The notes beneath the pieces were generated by a model. That model was given only the letters and a program-made list of their open reading frames with translations. It made no database searches and had not been told where the DNA came from. DNA of 64,000 nucleotides from Pyxicephalus adspersus (Eukaryota; Chordata; Amphibia; Anura; Pyxicephalidae). Made by a program: the position numbers and the translations under genes. This document shows, piece by piece, positions 1 to 9,378 of the stretch. Position 1 is the first letter of the stretch; each line of letters starts with the position of its first letter. Where the stretch lies: positions 17,307,175-17,371,174 of the forward strand of contig NC_092863.1 in assembly GCF_032062135.1 (NCBI RefSeq), in the 5' to 3' direction.

Positions 1-522
1 AGTTTCCATTACAAATGTTGAAACTATGCAGTCATCATAAAATAGGCGGTCCAATAGCCAAAGTTAAAGGAATCCTGTGCAATTTCCAGAGGAACCAAAG
101 ACTTCCAAGGAACCTTGGTTTAGAATGGCTGATACAGAATGTATTGGAAAAGCTTTGATTAGAGCTGTGTTTAGCTGCAATACTTTGAATTGGTGCACTG
201 GAAAATTCAGATTAAAGAGTCAGCCTCTGCGATGTGTAATTTCATTTTCTCAGTGGCCCATAAAGTACCGACCCCATTAGATTAGCATGATGGCCAGGCA
301 ACTCGGTACAGGTTTACATTTATTGGTTATATATGAACCTGTAGCAGATGTACAGGTACATTCTGGACATAATGAACAGCTTTTTATTTTTATATTTGTT
401 CGGCATGTTACCTTTCATTACCCTATTTGCTCCAAATGCTTTTTTTTTTTTTTTTATTTAGTTTTATTTTATCTTTTAGCTTTTTTATTTTCTTTTAGAT
501 TTTTTTTCTTTATCATTTATAG
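1..522 (+). other. TNS4: TNS4 intron, 5' part truncated by window start
   Basis: Intronic sequence upstream of the first visible tensin exon. It ends in a T-rich tract (about 438-520) and an AG at 521-522. No SH2 coding exon is recognisable here, so the SH2 domain and the rest of the protein must lie to the left of the window. Positions 61-125, read in reverse, look like a very decayed piece of the hAT-type repeat that recurs through the window. Confidence 0.6.
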
Positions 523-588
523 CTCAGAGTGATGGAGACATCCCAGATTGTCAGCAAGATGCTTCATCAGAGCTAAAGTCCTCAGCTG
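523..588 (+). CDS. TNS4: Tensin-4 (CTEN) coding exon: SH2-PTB linker
   Basis: First visible coding exon of a tensin-family gene. Tensins are focal-adhesion adaptors whose C-terminus pairs an SH2 domain (phosphotyrosine ligands) with a PTB domain (integrin beta tails). The exon is 66 bp with phases 2 in and 1 out. It is bounded by a pyrimidine-rich AG at 521-522 and a consensus GTAAGC donor at 589. It encodes an acidic, Ser-rich stretch (SDGDIPDCQQDASSELKSS) with no fold of its own, as expected for the linker between SH2 and PTB. Linker sequence is poorly conserved, so the exon is assigned mainly because its phase joins exactly to the next exon, where the split codon becomes Ala before the first PTB residues (CNVLYLNS). 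TNS4 is chosen over TNS1-3 because of the convergent IGFBP4 neighbour. Confidence 0.72.
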
Positions 589-841
589 GTAAGCTAAAAA
601 TTCCAAATGTATAGTTTTTACATATAACCTTCTAGGCTATCCTTTCTGTTGTAAGACAAGCAAAGAATGCAGACAAGACAAACACAATACTAAAATCATA
701 GTACGTCATGGATATGGCACAACTTTTAGTAAATCAAATAAAATTGAACAAGGGACATAATAACATCAACCTTTTTGTTAAGTTATTACACAATGGCCCT
801 GTTTAATTACAGCTCTCCTAAGAATAGAGAAGATAGACTAC

Positions 842-1012
842 CATTGGAGAACCTCAGTGATCTAGCAAACCTGGTATGGATCTAGTTCAGGACTGAAAAC
901 ATTTGCTAACTGATATCAAATGATTTTTGAGAAATCCATTTCAGGTTTGCTAGATCACCCTGGTTGTTCCATCCTTCTTCTCTGGGCTTGGAGAGCTTCC
1001 ATAAATCTGGGT
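842..1012. repeat. Foldback repeat family, copy 1 (near-complete)
   Basis: A self-complementary repeat in a TNS4 intron. The 16-base arm at 858-873 (TGATCTAGCAAACCTG) is an exact reverse complement of 942-957, separated by 68 bases. Outer flanks (AACCTCAG on one side, GGTTGTTCC then CTTGGAGAGCTT on the other) extend the relation imperfectly. Related copies occur at 6893, 15940 and 24512. Confidence 0.8.
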
Positions 1013-1253
1013 ATCAAGTTTAAAAGTGGTGGACAAAATACCTATTTTATGGGCCAAATGCTTTTGCACATGATCTCTGTATTTAAGCCAGTGGGAAGGT
1101 CAATCTTGTGTTACCACATGACCAGAACAGGAGATGCTGGAATAAATTTCCGAGCATTATAGTGGAAATGATGTGTCTACATAAGGAGACATGAGTTTTA
1201 GTCCCAGAAAATTTACCCTGTCAATAAGAAATGTGGTTTTTATTTTCGCTCAG

Positions 1254-1422
1254 CGTGCAATGTCTTATATCTGAACTCCATCAACACTGAAAGCTTAACA
1301 GGATCCAGTGCCATCCAGAAAGCGGTGACTGTCATTTTTGAGAGGGCCAACCTCCAGGTGCCAACCATCGTAAACTTTAAAGCCACAGAACAGGGAGTGA
1401 CCCTAACCGACATACAGCGCAA
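1254..1422 (+). CDS. TNS4: Tensin-4 coding exon: N-terminal half of PTB domain
   Basis: This 169 bp exon encodes the first half of the tensin PTB domain. Motifs that match the family are NVLYLNSINTESLTG at the start (first strand and turn), AIQKA (helix), and TIVNFKATEQGVTLTDIQRK at the end (strands 2-4). Tensin paralogues carry near-identical TESLTG and QG-TLTD-QRK segments. The acceptor is CAG at 1251-1253 and the donor is GTAAGA at 1423. The exon ends with two bases of the Lys codon that the next exon completes. A 665-bp intron precedes it and an 86-bp intron follows. No in-frame stop is present. Confidence 0.93.
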
Positions 1423-1508
1423 GTAAGAATCTTCTACTGGAGATGTTGCTGTTATAAAGTTTTCTGAATTACCTGAAATTGACCTGTTTTTTTTTTTCTC
1501 TTATCTAG

Positions 1509-1577
1509 AGTGTTTTTTAGACGCCATTACCCTGCGTCAACGCTCAGCTTTTGCAGTGTGGACCCTGACCTCAGGAA
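1509..1577 (+). CDS. TNS4: Tensin-4 coding exon: PTB core (FFRRHYP)
   Basis: A 69 bp exon encoding VFFRRHYPASTLSFCSVDPD followed by LRK. The FFRRHYP block and the F-C-x-(V/L)-D-P segment are signatures of the tensin PTB domain, and the basic pair lies in its conserved core. The acceptor TCTAG ends at 1508 and the donor is GTAAGT at 1578. Phase 2 at both ends, so it could be skipped without a frameshift (69 = 23 codons), although that would remove the domain core. Confidence 0.94.
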
Positions 1578-1882
1578 GTAAGTAGAGTAGCTTTTTTATC
1601 TAGAGTTATGGAATATGTAAATTCCCCTGTTATAATGACATAGAGGGCTCCCCTCTTTAACAGGTCCTGCTATTCTGCTATTTGCATGTGACTATAAAAC
1701 TTAATGATGGTCTGTGGAAATCAATGCTTTGGTCAAAGTGTGGTCTAACAATTCAGCAAATCAAGGCACTGGACATTTCAACTACACCTAATAAACTATT
1801 TTTATGAATACAAACAAAACAATTCATTTTTCAATGTAACAGCCCATGACTACTGAAATAGTTCTTGTATTACACTTTATAT

Positions 1883-2152
1883 CAGTGTTCCTCAACTATT
1901 TTACCAGGATTAAACCCTTGAAATAACATTCAGGTCATAAGGAACCCCAGCTGTAGAGTCCACAGCTCTCAGTACATTAGCTTTAGTGGAAAGAATGCCT
2001 CCTACATTGTTTGCCATTGGGGGAACGCCCCCTTAGAAAAAGCCAAAAAAATCATCAGTGTCACTTAAACTGACCTGAGAGGTCCACATTGCTCAAGGAA
2101 CCCCTGGCAACCTCTGGAGGAACCCTAGGGGTACCCTGGTTGAGAAGCACTT
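1883..2152. mobile_element. Non-autonomous hAT-type element (family A), copy 1
   Basis: The element starts CAGTGTTCCTCAAC and ends GGTTGAGAAGCACTT, which are imperfect inverted termini. The flanking 8-mers CTTTATAT (1875-1882) and CTTAATAC (2153-2160) match at 6 of 8 positions, as expected of an aged hAT target duplication. Internal landmarks shared with other copies are CAGGTC..GGAACCCC and TAAACTGACCTGAGAGG. It lies in the third visible TNS4 intron. Confidence 0.7.
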
Positions 2153-2355
2153 CTTAATACTGTATACAGAGGCACACCGCTGTGTCTTCCTCTATAGAAA
2201 GAGCTACAGCAGTCATCCCTGGTCAGTTGTTCAGTGCTTCACCATGGCTGTATTGTCTGAATTAAATGAAATGAAAAGCCTTTTGGTCAGAAAAACAGTT
2301 CACAACATTACATTTTTGAATGCTAAAATTTAGCTAATTGAGAAACATTGTCTAA

Positions 2356-2510
2356 AGTAGTGTTTCTCAAATAGGGTTCCTCCAGAGCTTGCTAGGGGCT
2401 TCTTAAAAAATGAACAATTTGTACCTCTGGGGTCAGTTTAGGTGACACCCATGATCTATTTTGCTTATCTTTAAAGGCCTGAAAGGTATTTAAACAAAGG
2501 TAAAGAAACA
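2356..2510. mobile_element. hAT-type family A fragment, opposite orientation to copy 1
   Basis: Begins GTGTTTCTCAAATAGGGTTC, then CTCCAGAGCTTGCTAGGGGC, GGTCAGTTTAGGTGACACCC and TGATCT. This is the reverse-complement order of the copy at 1883. The second half is lost. Two opposed copies about 200 bp apart in one intron could pair in the pre-mRNA. Confidence 0.6.
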
Positions 2511-2871
2511 TTAGTCTAAAGATTGTAAGACAAAAAGAGAGATAGTATATATTAATACAAGCTCTATATTTAATAAGAATGAAATATATATTTTTTCCCC
2601 TTTGCTAATAGAGAAGCAGCAGGAGGAGTAGTAAGACTGTGATGGCGTAAGCACACAATAGTTATGATGTAGTTATCTTGTTGGGACTTGGTTAAGGTGG
2701 AGTTCTGATCTCCACCCTGTTACACAAAGTGGATAGCCTTAGGTAGTTTAAAAAGTGTGAGTAATAAGATCTCCATTCTGGATCAGTGTAGCATGAAGTC
2801 AAATCATCACAACAGACTAAAGTTACAGTGAGATGTATATTACAGTTATTCATTCACTCTTCTGTAAAGTA

Positions 2872-2885
2872 ATATATATATATTG

Positions 2886-2932
<47 letters not shown>
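2872..2932. repeat. (TA)n microsatellite
   Basis: About 60 bp of TA dinucleotides with two interruptions near the 5' end, in a TNS4 intron. Confidence 0.95.
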
Positions 2933-2934
<2 letters not shown>

Positions 2935-3059
2935 TTCAGACATCTTTTAATTTTTTTGGTTTTGAGTAAAATGTGATAAATCAGATCATACCACATAACA
3001 ATGCAAGAAAATGGTTTACTGTACTGTATGACACCTAAACATGCAATTTTCTTTTTTAG

Positions 3060-3086
3060 GTGGCAGAGACAATGTAAATCATCAAG
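3060..3086 (+). CDS. TNS4: Tensin-4 27-nt coding microexon in PTB
   Basis: A 27-nt exon between a TTTTTTAG acceptor (ending 3059) and a GTAAGA donor (3087). Its first base completes Lys, then it encodes WQRQCKSS and two bases of Arg. It fills exactly the variable loop between RK-W and the following (K/R)-x-FGFVA strand, where other tensins have a similarly short polar segment. Phase 2 at both ends (1+24+2), so inclusion or skipping keeps the frame. Both flanking introns are several hundred bp to 1.5 kb long. The preceding intron carries two hAT-type repeat copies and a (TA)n tract. Confidence 0.88.
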
Positions 3087-3273
3087 GTAAGATACTTTAA
3101 AGAATTACCATGCTTACTCTAGGCATATAGCAAAATGTTCTTCTCATGGTAATGAATATATGTTATACAAATATATATATTTAGGTACAGATTTGTCATC
3201 TAACATTGCCATTGGAAGGGATAGAAGAGATTAAATATAATTACATATATCTGCACAAGTGCAACGAAGATCA

Positions 3274-3276
<3 letters not shown>

Positions 3277-3317
<41 letters not shown>
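3277..3317. repeat. (TA)n microsatellite
   Basis: About 40 bp of uninterrupted AT dinucleotides in the last TNS4 intron. Confidence 0.95.
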
Positions 3318-3320
<3 letters not shown>

Positions 3321-3928
3321 TATTTTACAAAAATATTCTCACTACACTTCTATAGAGCTAGAGGTTAGAATATGCCAAAGTCTAAGGAGTTGATTTATTA
3401 AGATAAACTCAAGTTTAGGTTGTAATGTTAATAAACTAATATGTGGATTATTGACTTATAAGGAAGTGACAGTTCTTATGGGAGAGGATGAAAATAAAAT
3501 ACATACATGTATAATATATTTTAAGTGGAGTTCTCAGACTCACAAGAAAGATCTCCCCACCTTTTCTCTGCACCATTTAATGTATTGTTCATTCTGTTTA
3601 ACTTTCCTTTTGCCCATTAATTCAATGATCCACACTAAAGCCTGACTGTGCAAAATTGTGACTTAAGGGTTAAAATACTCCCTAGTATGAACGATAATAT
3701 TATTCTGTATTTAATCACGCCTAGTACTGTCACCTCCTGTCCACTTTTTACTTGGACCCATAATAACTGGTATTGTAGAAAGTATATAAAAGGGATGAAC
3801 AATCCTTGTAAAAGTTGGGAGATATGATTTTTTGGTAAAGATCTTAGAATAGAAAGATAAAATGCTTGACAATTTATAACAAAATACAAAGTCCTGATTA
3901 ATAATCCTATGCTCCTGTTTTATTTTAG

Positions 3929-4070
3929 AATATTCGGCTTTGTGGCCAAGAACCCAACAGATCCATCAAACAACGTATGTCATGTCTTTGCTGAATATGA
4001 TGCCATTCAGCCTGCTTCACCTCTGATTAGCTTCCTGACAAACTTGATTCAACAACAAGAAAAAGTCTAA
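3929..4070 (+). CDS. TNS4: Tensin-4 last coding exon, PTB C-terminus and stop
   Basis: The final coding exon, 142 bp, follows a TATTTTAG acceptor and ends with TAA at 4068-4070. After completing Arg it reads IFGFVAKNPTDPSNNVCHVF, then AEYDAIQPASPLISFLTN, and ends QQQEKV. FGFVA, N-CH-FAE and QPAS-(I/L)-(V/I)-F match the last strands and C-terminal helix of the tensin PTB. The protein ends a few residues after that helix, as in other tensins. No frameshift or premature stop is seen. The gene continues to the left of the window; only about 157 C-terminal residues are present here. Confidence 0.94.
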
Positions 4071-6155
4071 TTGCTACATTCACAGCTACAGGCTTTGTTT
4101 TATATACATATCCTTATTTATAATATGGGACAGCAGTGCTGCGGGCTCCATGTTCTTTTGTGCTCTAGCCTCAGGACTTGTTGTGTCACTTTTCTTGGAC
4201 TCTAAAGGCAGCTGTCTGAAGTGTATATGGATGCCTTCAGAGACCTTCAACTAAGGAACAACGGGATAATTATTTTTGATAAAAAACTTGTTCATCACTT
4301 GGTCAATTTGGCCTCAAAAGGCAAACTGGTTTAGGATCCTTGAATTATATGCCCACTGCCACACAAAACAGGGAACAATAATGTACGTGATCCAATATCC
4401 AGCCACAATTCATTGTTTGTGGAGCATTATTTGCTTAAAAGGAATAACAGGATATTTTTTTTCTTTAAAACAAAAGTCAATATACATCAGTAGTTTGACT
4501 AAAATATGAGATTGTACCTGCAGGTGGCACTGAAGGATCTAAAGTTGGTGCTTTTTCTGTTACTAGAATGAGCAGGTTAGGAGAAGGATTTTAATTTTCA
4601 TATATTACACAAATTTAGCAACATCTTAAGAGGTCAGCATCAGCATCTTGGCTTTTATAGGTAATGAAATGTAGGACACGTCCTGAAAATTAGTTTTTCA
4701 TATTTAGGCTTTGATGCTTAGCAGAAATAATCACAAATATTCAAAAGATCATAAGGCAGCTTAATATACAGGGGTGCTACAAACTGGTAGTATTACACTG
4801 AAATATCTGAATCTTATTAAGGTAGTTTTGAAGAATAGAAATGTATGTGGTATTCACTTAAAACCAATCAATATGAAATCACAGTTAGTCTGAAATTAAT
4901 TTTTTGTTGGCTATGATCTAGATAGAATTTATCATCTGAAAAAGCATGCAAAGATATGGGGAATTAAATGCAGAAAGACAATCTGAGATAATATAATTGT
5001 CTGATTTGACAAAAATCTAGATCATAAATTTACAGGGCGTTCTATTGTTTGCCATTATTGCTTTTTTTTAACTTTATACTAGCTGTACTTGTCCCTGAAA
5101 CATTTTTTGTTCTGTATGTTACCTATGCTACCTTTCTATGTCATATCATGTTACAAAAAAGTGTACCTGTATAAATCAATAATATGAATGATATTACCTT
5201 CATATTTCTTGCACCAGCAAACATATCATGTTGCCATTAGGCAACATTAAAAAAATCTTCAACCCATATAGTTCCTCTGTGCTGAAGGTGTCTCTTTCTC
5301 TCTTCAGAACATAAACTTCCATACTTGTATGAACAGAGTGTGCATGAAACATCTGAATGAGCCTGTCCCTCCTAAAATTCTTATATGTGGATCTGCCATA
5401 TTATGATCACCTAAGGCTATGTTTAGACAGGTGTTCAAAAAGAAAAAAAATGTTTTATTAGCATCTATGCTAAGTATCTAAAGCAGTGGGTTTTTTCCAT
5501 GTTCCTAACGCCCAGTAGCAATTGTTCTTGCTATGTACTGTTTACTTTCTAGGCCAGTGAAGTGACAACTAAAACAACAAGTCAATGTTTTTCAAGCATT
5601 TCAGGGGACCAGTGACTTTAATAAGGGGGCTGTTGCTTACAATGACCGATAAAAGATTTTTTAACACACACCTGGCACCTAGTGTTACAGAAATGTTGGG
5701 TAAATGACCTCTACATACATTAGGCCTATGAACAAGTGGTAGTTTTTCTCTGTATAGTTATCTTTATAACTAAAATTTCAACTGCTATGAGCTGTGGTTA
5801 GCATACTGTGGCTGTGGCTAGCATAGATGACACTCTTTTTCCTTATTGTTTCTGTATAAGTCGTTCCATCAATTCCCCCACTACAATGATCAGTATAAGG
5901 CCTGATTGCAAGCTTTCTGGGATAGGGTTCTGGACTCATATAAATATCCTCTTCCTTACGCTATATCAATTATTATCTGTTTATGAAAACAGAGAGATAC
6001 AGGGGACTAAACAAACAACTGACTGACACACAATTTTTTTGGAACTGGTTCAATGCACTTTGTCCATGTTGGACTTTGTTTTGTTTAATAGCCTTTTATT
6101 CTATTTATTCTTTTTTTACACTGTGTGGAATATTGCTATGTACTTACAAAATAAA
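4071..6155 (+). other. TNS4: Probable TNS4 3' UTR, possible polyA signal
   Basis: AT-rich, largely repeat-free sequence following the TNS4 stop codon. The first canonical AATAAA I see on the + strand is at 6150-6155, giving a UTR of about 2.1 kb. ATTAAA-type hexamers near 4964 and 5247 could give shorter ends. The lack of recognisable mobile elements in 4071-6300, against their density just downstream, fits transcribed UTR sequence but does not prove it. Confidence 0.35.
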
Positions 6156-6564
6156 TATTTGTGTGGACCATGTACATTGTCGCTATGTGTTTATTGTTCT
6201 AAAAGATTTTTGGTGATAGTTATCTCAAATATCATAGATCCCAAAAAATCTCAATTGTCTACCACCTAAATGTTCATCTTGTTACTAGTATAGTTTCTTG
6301 ACAAAGCGCTGATGTAAAAGTGGTTGTTGAGAACCAATATAGCTGTATGGATGGGCTCTGATAACAAGGAGGTGAAATACTCTAAGATACTAAATCATTT
6401 TATCAGAAAAGCAGAAGAAAAAATTCAAAAAGCTTGTAATACATTACATAAAATTCTATATTTAAAAGTGCATCATAAGTTTTGCTTTTTTTATAGGAGT
6501 TACTGGATAAAGAAAGACTTGCTGTTCATATTCAGCTTGATGTCAGGACCAGGTTTGGACCTGG
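6156..6564. other. Intergenic, no recognisable feature
   Basis: AT-rich sequence after the candidate TNS4 polyA signal. An open frame beginning at 6324 runs into the repeat that starts near 6569; it has no recognisable motif and is not called as a gene. Confidence 0.5.
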
Positions 6565-6568
6565 ACCT

Positions 6569-6865
6569 GTATTTCTCAACCTTTTCAACATGGGAGAACC
6601 CTTTATTTAGTTTTCAGGTCTTAGGGAACCCCAGGTTTAATTACTATATCAACAGATCACAGTACATTAGTGTTAAGGTTAGTAGGAAGAATGCTTCTTA
6701 CATTGCTGGCCATTGGGGAGAATGTCACCCTTACAGATAGTCAAAAAGATCATTGGTGTCACTTACACTGACCACAGAAGGAATAAATTGCTAATTGCTC
6801 AAGAAATCCCTGGCAACTTATAAAGGAACCTCAAGGTTTCACAAAAGCCTGGTTGAGAAACACTG
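6569..6865. mobile_element. hAT-type family A, near full length
   Basis: Starts TGTATTTCTCAACC and ends CTGGTTGAGAAACACTG, forming inverted termini. Inside are the family landmarks CAGGTCTTAGGGAACCCC, the ACAGTACATTAGTGTTA segment, ACAGATAG..AAAGATCATTGG and TCACTTACACTGACC. Same orientation as the copies at 1883, 9985, 19537 and 40279. Confidence 0.72.
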
Positions 6866-6892
6866 ATCTGGTCTATGCCCTTTTTTTTGTTT

Positions 6893-7000
6893 AAAGCTCT
6901 CCAAGGCTGGAGAGGATAAACTTTAATCAGTGAAGCTGGGTGATCCAGCAAACCTGAAATGGATTTGGTCGAGGATTCAAAAGATTTGCTAGCAAATAAC
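6893..7000. repeat. Foldback repeat family, copy 2 (one arm)
   Basis: AAAGCTCTCCAAGGCTGGAG, then GGTGATCCAGCAAACCTG and ATTTGCTAGCAAATA, matching one outer arm and the centre of the family at 842. The second arm is missing. It adjoins the preceding hAT-type element directly. Confidence 0.65.
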
Positions 7001-7042
7001 TTTGAAGACATTTATTCTAGCTTTTTTAAATCAGAGCCTATT

Positions 7043-7100
7043 TATGAGCTGGCATTTCTCTCTTTGTGGGCTATGAGCTGGCATTTCTCTCTTTGTGGGC
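7043..7100. repeat. Perfect 29-bp tandem duplication
   Basis: The 29-mer beginning TATGAGCTGGCATTTCTC at 7043-7071 is repeated without change at 7072-7100. No divergence is visible, so the duplication is probably recent. Confidence 0.93.
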
Positions 7101-7131
7101 AGAACGTCAGTCTGTATACTTTTATTACTTT

Positions 7132-7663
7132 TTAAAGCGGACATAAACTCAACATTCTCACTTTACATAAAAGGGTAGAGAACTTTTATTTTCTTTTTTT
7201 TTTTGTTTTTAAAAAAGAGTGCAGTCCTGATGGCTGCGGTGACCAACACTGAATGGGAGAGCAGAGCCTCCAGGGATACCTACGTCACGTATCCCAAGAG
7301 GCTCTAGCTGCTCTTTTGGCTGAGACCGGGCATGCGCAGAAGGGGCATTTTTTCCACTAAGAGGAAAGTGTTGCCAATCTCACGCATGCGCAGTAAGATC
7401 AGCTCTCTTTTTTCCCCTTTATACATCGGCTATGGCACCCAATCCCACACCTGTGCAGTGCAAGATCGGGTGACGTAGCAAGAAGACAATAAGCTGGAAG
7501 ATAAGACTGAAGATGGCGGCGCCAGGCACTTCCTGCATGCTGGGACGAAAAGGAATTCTAGGACGACGCGGGACCGGATCAAGAGATGGTCCATCTCCAT
7601 CGAGGGATCTGCTGGATTAAAGGTAAGTGTGATTTTTTTTATTTTCAGTTTAGTTCCGTTTAA
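7132..7663. mobile_element. TTAA-flanked MITE family B, copy 1 (full length)
   Basis: TTAA at 7132-7135 and 7660-7663 flank imperfect inverted termini: AGCGGACATAAACTCA at the left and, read inward from the right, ACGGAACTAAACTG. A TTAA target site is used by piggyBac and Kolobok transposons. No transposase frame is present, so the copy is non-autonomous. The interior is GC-richer than its surroundings and contains GCATGCGCA at 7330 and 7384, TGACGT at 7471 and AAGATGGCGGC at 7510-7520. These are core matches to NRF1, CRE/ATF and YY1 sites. Other copies are at 15377 and about 59990. Confidence 0.78.
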
Positions 7664-8650
7664 AGGGGTAAATTTCCCTATAACACAGTGAAGTGATGGG
7701 GTGAAGCGTTATAAATTTTAGAAGGACTGCACTATGTTACCTAAATTTCAGCTGAGTAGTGTAAATCGGCCATTACCTGTAGGCAGTTTTTGCCGTGGCA
7801 GTTTGTTATTACCCCCAAAGGTTCTGCCTTGGTTGACATTCTGCTGATTAAAACCCTAACATAAGAAAAAGCTTAAAAACCCTACCCCATAGTCCAGACA
7901 TCACCAAAAGAACATCAATATGACATTCAAAAAAGGCTAAATATACAAAAACACTATCAGGATCAGGTCAAAAATATTCAGTAACTCTTTTAGTTTCTGA
8001 GCAATGGGGACTGTTTAAACCTTCCAGTTCAGTAAATGAATAGCTATGTTACAATAATATTAGAAATGCCCTTGGGGTAAAGTGTTTTGGTAACATTGTA
8101 ACAGAAAAAAGCATTACCCGTCAATAGCATTGTTTTCTGTGCTTGTTGTTGTTGTGGGTGTTGCTAGGCAACATGATAGGAAATGTGTCTGTGATTCATA
8201 CTCATGCACGTCTTCCTGTTACTCTAAATGTATTGTTCCAGTGACCGTATTATGAATGTTGTGTGTTGTCAGAGTCTGGCCTGTTTCTTCAGGACAAAAG
8301 TAGAAAAAATTGACTCTTCAAACTTTTCCAAAGTGAACATAAAGTGACACATAATATTGCTCTTTAAACTGACATTAAATTCTTTGAAAACCCAAAGTCT
8401 ACTTTTTCATGCTTGGCTGCATGCCTTACTGTATACAGTTTTCTTAACCACTTATGTCCTCAGGCCTTTTTCCTCCTAAATTCCATAGAGTTTTTTTTCT
8501 TTTTTGGCAATGTTTTGCACTTTATAACTTTTTAGCATTTCTAGCCTAACGTAACATATTGTGCATTGTTTTTTTCCAAGACATTTGTAAAATGTGAAAT
8601 TTTACTGTGCAAAAAAAACAAATTTGTTACCATTGTTCATTTCTGTATAT
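7664..8650. other. Intergenic, old repeat debris
   Basis: No gene. AT-rich sequence with a possible old repeat edge near 8450 (TTAACCACTTATGTCCTC). Nothing delimitable. Confidence 0.5.
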
Positions 8651-8654
8651 CCAT

Positions 8655-9145
8655 ATATGAATTCTATTACAGTGTAAATGTTCATAAATGGGACATTTGA
8701 AAAAGCCATTTTGCTCACCATGGTTCATTTTATCCCTACAAAATTCAAATAAATCCACCGTACACATGTACCTGCATGTATATTTTATTTCAAGTACAGT
8801 GTCAACTTTTGTGAACTGGGAATTTGTTTCCACGTCTGGTTAATGTGTTTGAAAGTCAATTTTGGTCACCAATGTTGATTTTACCCCCCCCCCCCAAAAA
8901 AAAAAATTATTATATCTATGTGTGTTACTAATACTATTTCCAGTAATAATGTGCACATTTGTGAACAGGGAATTTGATTCCACATTTGGGACCAGTTTGA
9001 AAAAAACAATTTTGGTCACTGTTGTGCATTTCACCCTCAAAAATTTTCAATACTTGTGTATACTTTGTTCCAATAAAAGCATGTGCACTTGTGAACGGGG
9101 GGATTTATTCCTACGTTTGGATTCTACATGTTTGAAAATGGTATT
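8655..9145. repeat. Diverged tandem repeat, about 3.5 units of 130-150 bp
   Basis: The anchor GTGAAC(T/A/G)GGG recurs at 8811, 8961 and 9091, with a weaker version (TTCATAAATGGG) at 8681. Spacings are 130, 150 and 130. Each unit continues with a TTTGATTCCAC-like block, TTTGAAA, (A)ATTTTGGTCAC and a TTTT/TTTCACCC block. The 150-bp unit is longer because of a C(12)A(11) expansion near 8885-8906. No coding potential is conserved between units. Confidence 0.75.
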
Positions 9146-9378
9146 TGATATTTAGATTGCTAATGTGTAAAGTGGAAAAAAGGTTATTTATTAATTATTT
9201 GTTGTCACAAACAATTTGTGCCAGTATTGCAAACTGAAAAAGACTGCTAGGGCTCATCCTAAACTTTGGATATTTTATATTTTACAATTAAGAGAAACAT
9301 AAGCAGAAAAAAAGGAAGGGCAATGCTGCTAGGCAGGGATTGACTCCTTAATCAGCTCCAGCACAACTACCTAGAAAG

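Noticed and set aside
77..280. Possible SH2 exon upstream of the linker exon
   Set aside because: None of the frames shows SH2 motifs; 61-125 looks instead like decayed hAT-type repeat.
1240..1422. Open frame of 60 codons on the - strand
   Set aside because: It is the complement of the TNS4 PTB exon, whose + strand translation matches the tensin family with correct splice sites.
6324..6740. Open frame of 138 codons on the + strand
   Set aside because: The second half reads through a hAT-type family A copy; no domain or conservation cue.
7510..7620. A CpG-island promoter or first exon with AAGATGGCGGC as start context
   Set aside because: The same sequence recurs in two other copies of the repeat family, no coding exon follows, and the GTAAGTG at 7623 is part of the repeat (GTTAAGTG in the third copy).
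8655..9145. CRISPR-like spaced repeats
   Set aside because: The repeats are diverged, about 130-150 bp apart and set in a vertebrate genome; there are no short identical repeats with unique spacers.
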